Part shown: positions 63,690-64,000 of the stretch, in pieces
Numbering within the stretch: the stretch's first letter is position 1
How the letters are laid out: every line of letters begins with the position of its first letter
Source: Compostimonas suwonensis
Lineage (GTDB): Bacteria; Actinomycetota; Actinomycetes; Actinomycetales; Microbacteriaceae
NCBI RefSeq assembly: GCF_002797855.1
Contig: NZ_PGFB01000003.1
Span: 661,455-725,454, forward strand
Direction: 5' to 3'
DNA: 64,000 bases
Notes under the pieces: generated by a model
Seen by the model: the letters and a program-made list of their open reading frames with translations, nothing else
What the model was told of the DNA's origin: nothing
Databases searched by the model: none
Made by a program: the position numbers and the translations under genes

Positions 63690-64000
63690 ATCTACCTGTC
63701 ACCCCAAAGGTGCGGGAAAGCCGAAGAGCTTCCCGGCCTCAAGCGGGACCACTCCAAACCTTAGTAACAAAGCTTCGCTTTTGTGGAGTTCTTGTTCTAT
63801 GTTTGGAAACCATTCACTTTCGACAGTCGAAGCCACGGGTTTCCTGACTCCGATCGTGGGTGTTGGAAGACAGCTCCGAATGACGACTCGAAAGAGTTCG
63901 AAGCGGGTGCGTCCGTTCCTTGAGAACTCAACAGCGTGCACATTGTCAAATGCCAATTTTTACCTCGGGCACTGGCTGGCAGTTTTTTTGTTGGTTGGTG
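63690..64000 (+). other. rRNA operon leader; 16S rRNA begins beyond the window
   Basis: An AT-rich leader of about 310 bp without genes. GTTCCTTGAGAACTCAACAG at 63915-63934, continuing to CGTGCAC at 63941, is the conserved boxA-like leader motif found just before 16S rRNA in actinobacteria. The 16S start (GAGTTTGATCCTGGCTCAG) is not reached by base 64000. Long complementary stretches indicate processing stems, but I did not fold them. Confidence 0.75.

Noticed and set aside
63699..63956. Minus-strand 85-codon frame in the rRNA leader
   Set aside because: It lies within the AT-rich leader opposite the conserved rrn motif, and no family or ribosome binding site is seen.

Overview
The window comes from a high-GC Gram-positive bacterium of the Actinomycetota, most likely Microbacteriaceae (Microbacterium-like). 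The grounds are strongly GC-biased third codon positions, leaderless or GTG/TTG-started genes, sortase-type wall-anchored proteins, a sigK-rskA-dipZ-fasciclin block known from actinobacteria, a very frequent CGGATGC/GCATCCG word, and an actinobacterial rRNA leader at the right end. No insertion sequence, prophage or CRISPR array was seen. The genus is inferred, not proven.

Left part (1-21.5 kb). After the end of a siderophore-interacting protein and a DUF2207 membrane protein comes a catabolic block. A peptidylglycine-lyase-like NHL protein and an IclR regulator read leftwards. Reading rightwards are hyi-glxR-gcl (glyoxylate to glycerate), an iron(III)-type ABC importer, a ferredoxin reductase, an amidohydrolase, an HpcH aldolase, an alpha/beta hydrolase with lysine at the nucleophile elbow, a D-2-hydroxyacid dehydrogenase, an SDR, a cytochrome P450, a 3Fe-4S ferredoxin and a GntR regulator. 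Overlapping starts and stops join many of these. I read it as one pathway: import of an organic compound, P450 oxidation, release of glyoxylate and disposal through tartronate semialdehyde. The substrate is unknown.

Middle part (21.6-45.4 kb). Small regulatory and housekeeping genes precede a membrane polysaccharide synthase (GT2) overlapping a GH18/chitin-binding protein. Two tandem, about 2100-residue, secreted and wall-anchored paralogues follow (ThuA + glucose/sorbosone dehydrogenase + PKD + CBM6 + jelly-roll + Ig-like domains), each with the same promoter architecture. Then come an MFS exporter, a HisN-type phosphatase and tRNA-Lys(CTT).

Right part (45.4-64 kb). A LuxR-type regulator converges on a 1488-residue secreted FG-GAP/lectin-like protein with an LASTG tail. 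Two TetR-controlled divergent units (MFS exporter; NAD-dependent epimerase) follow with visible operators. Next is a compact SigK regulon: sigK-rskA, dipZ and a fasciclin lipoprotein, whose three promoters share CAATCC-N15-NCGAA. An L-rhamnose mutarotase gene and the promoter and leader of an rRNA operon, whose 16S gene begins just outside, close the window.
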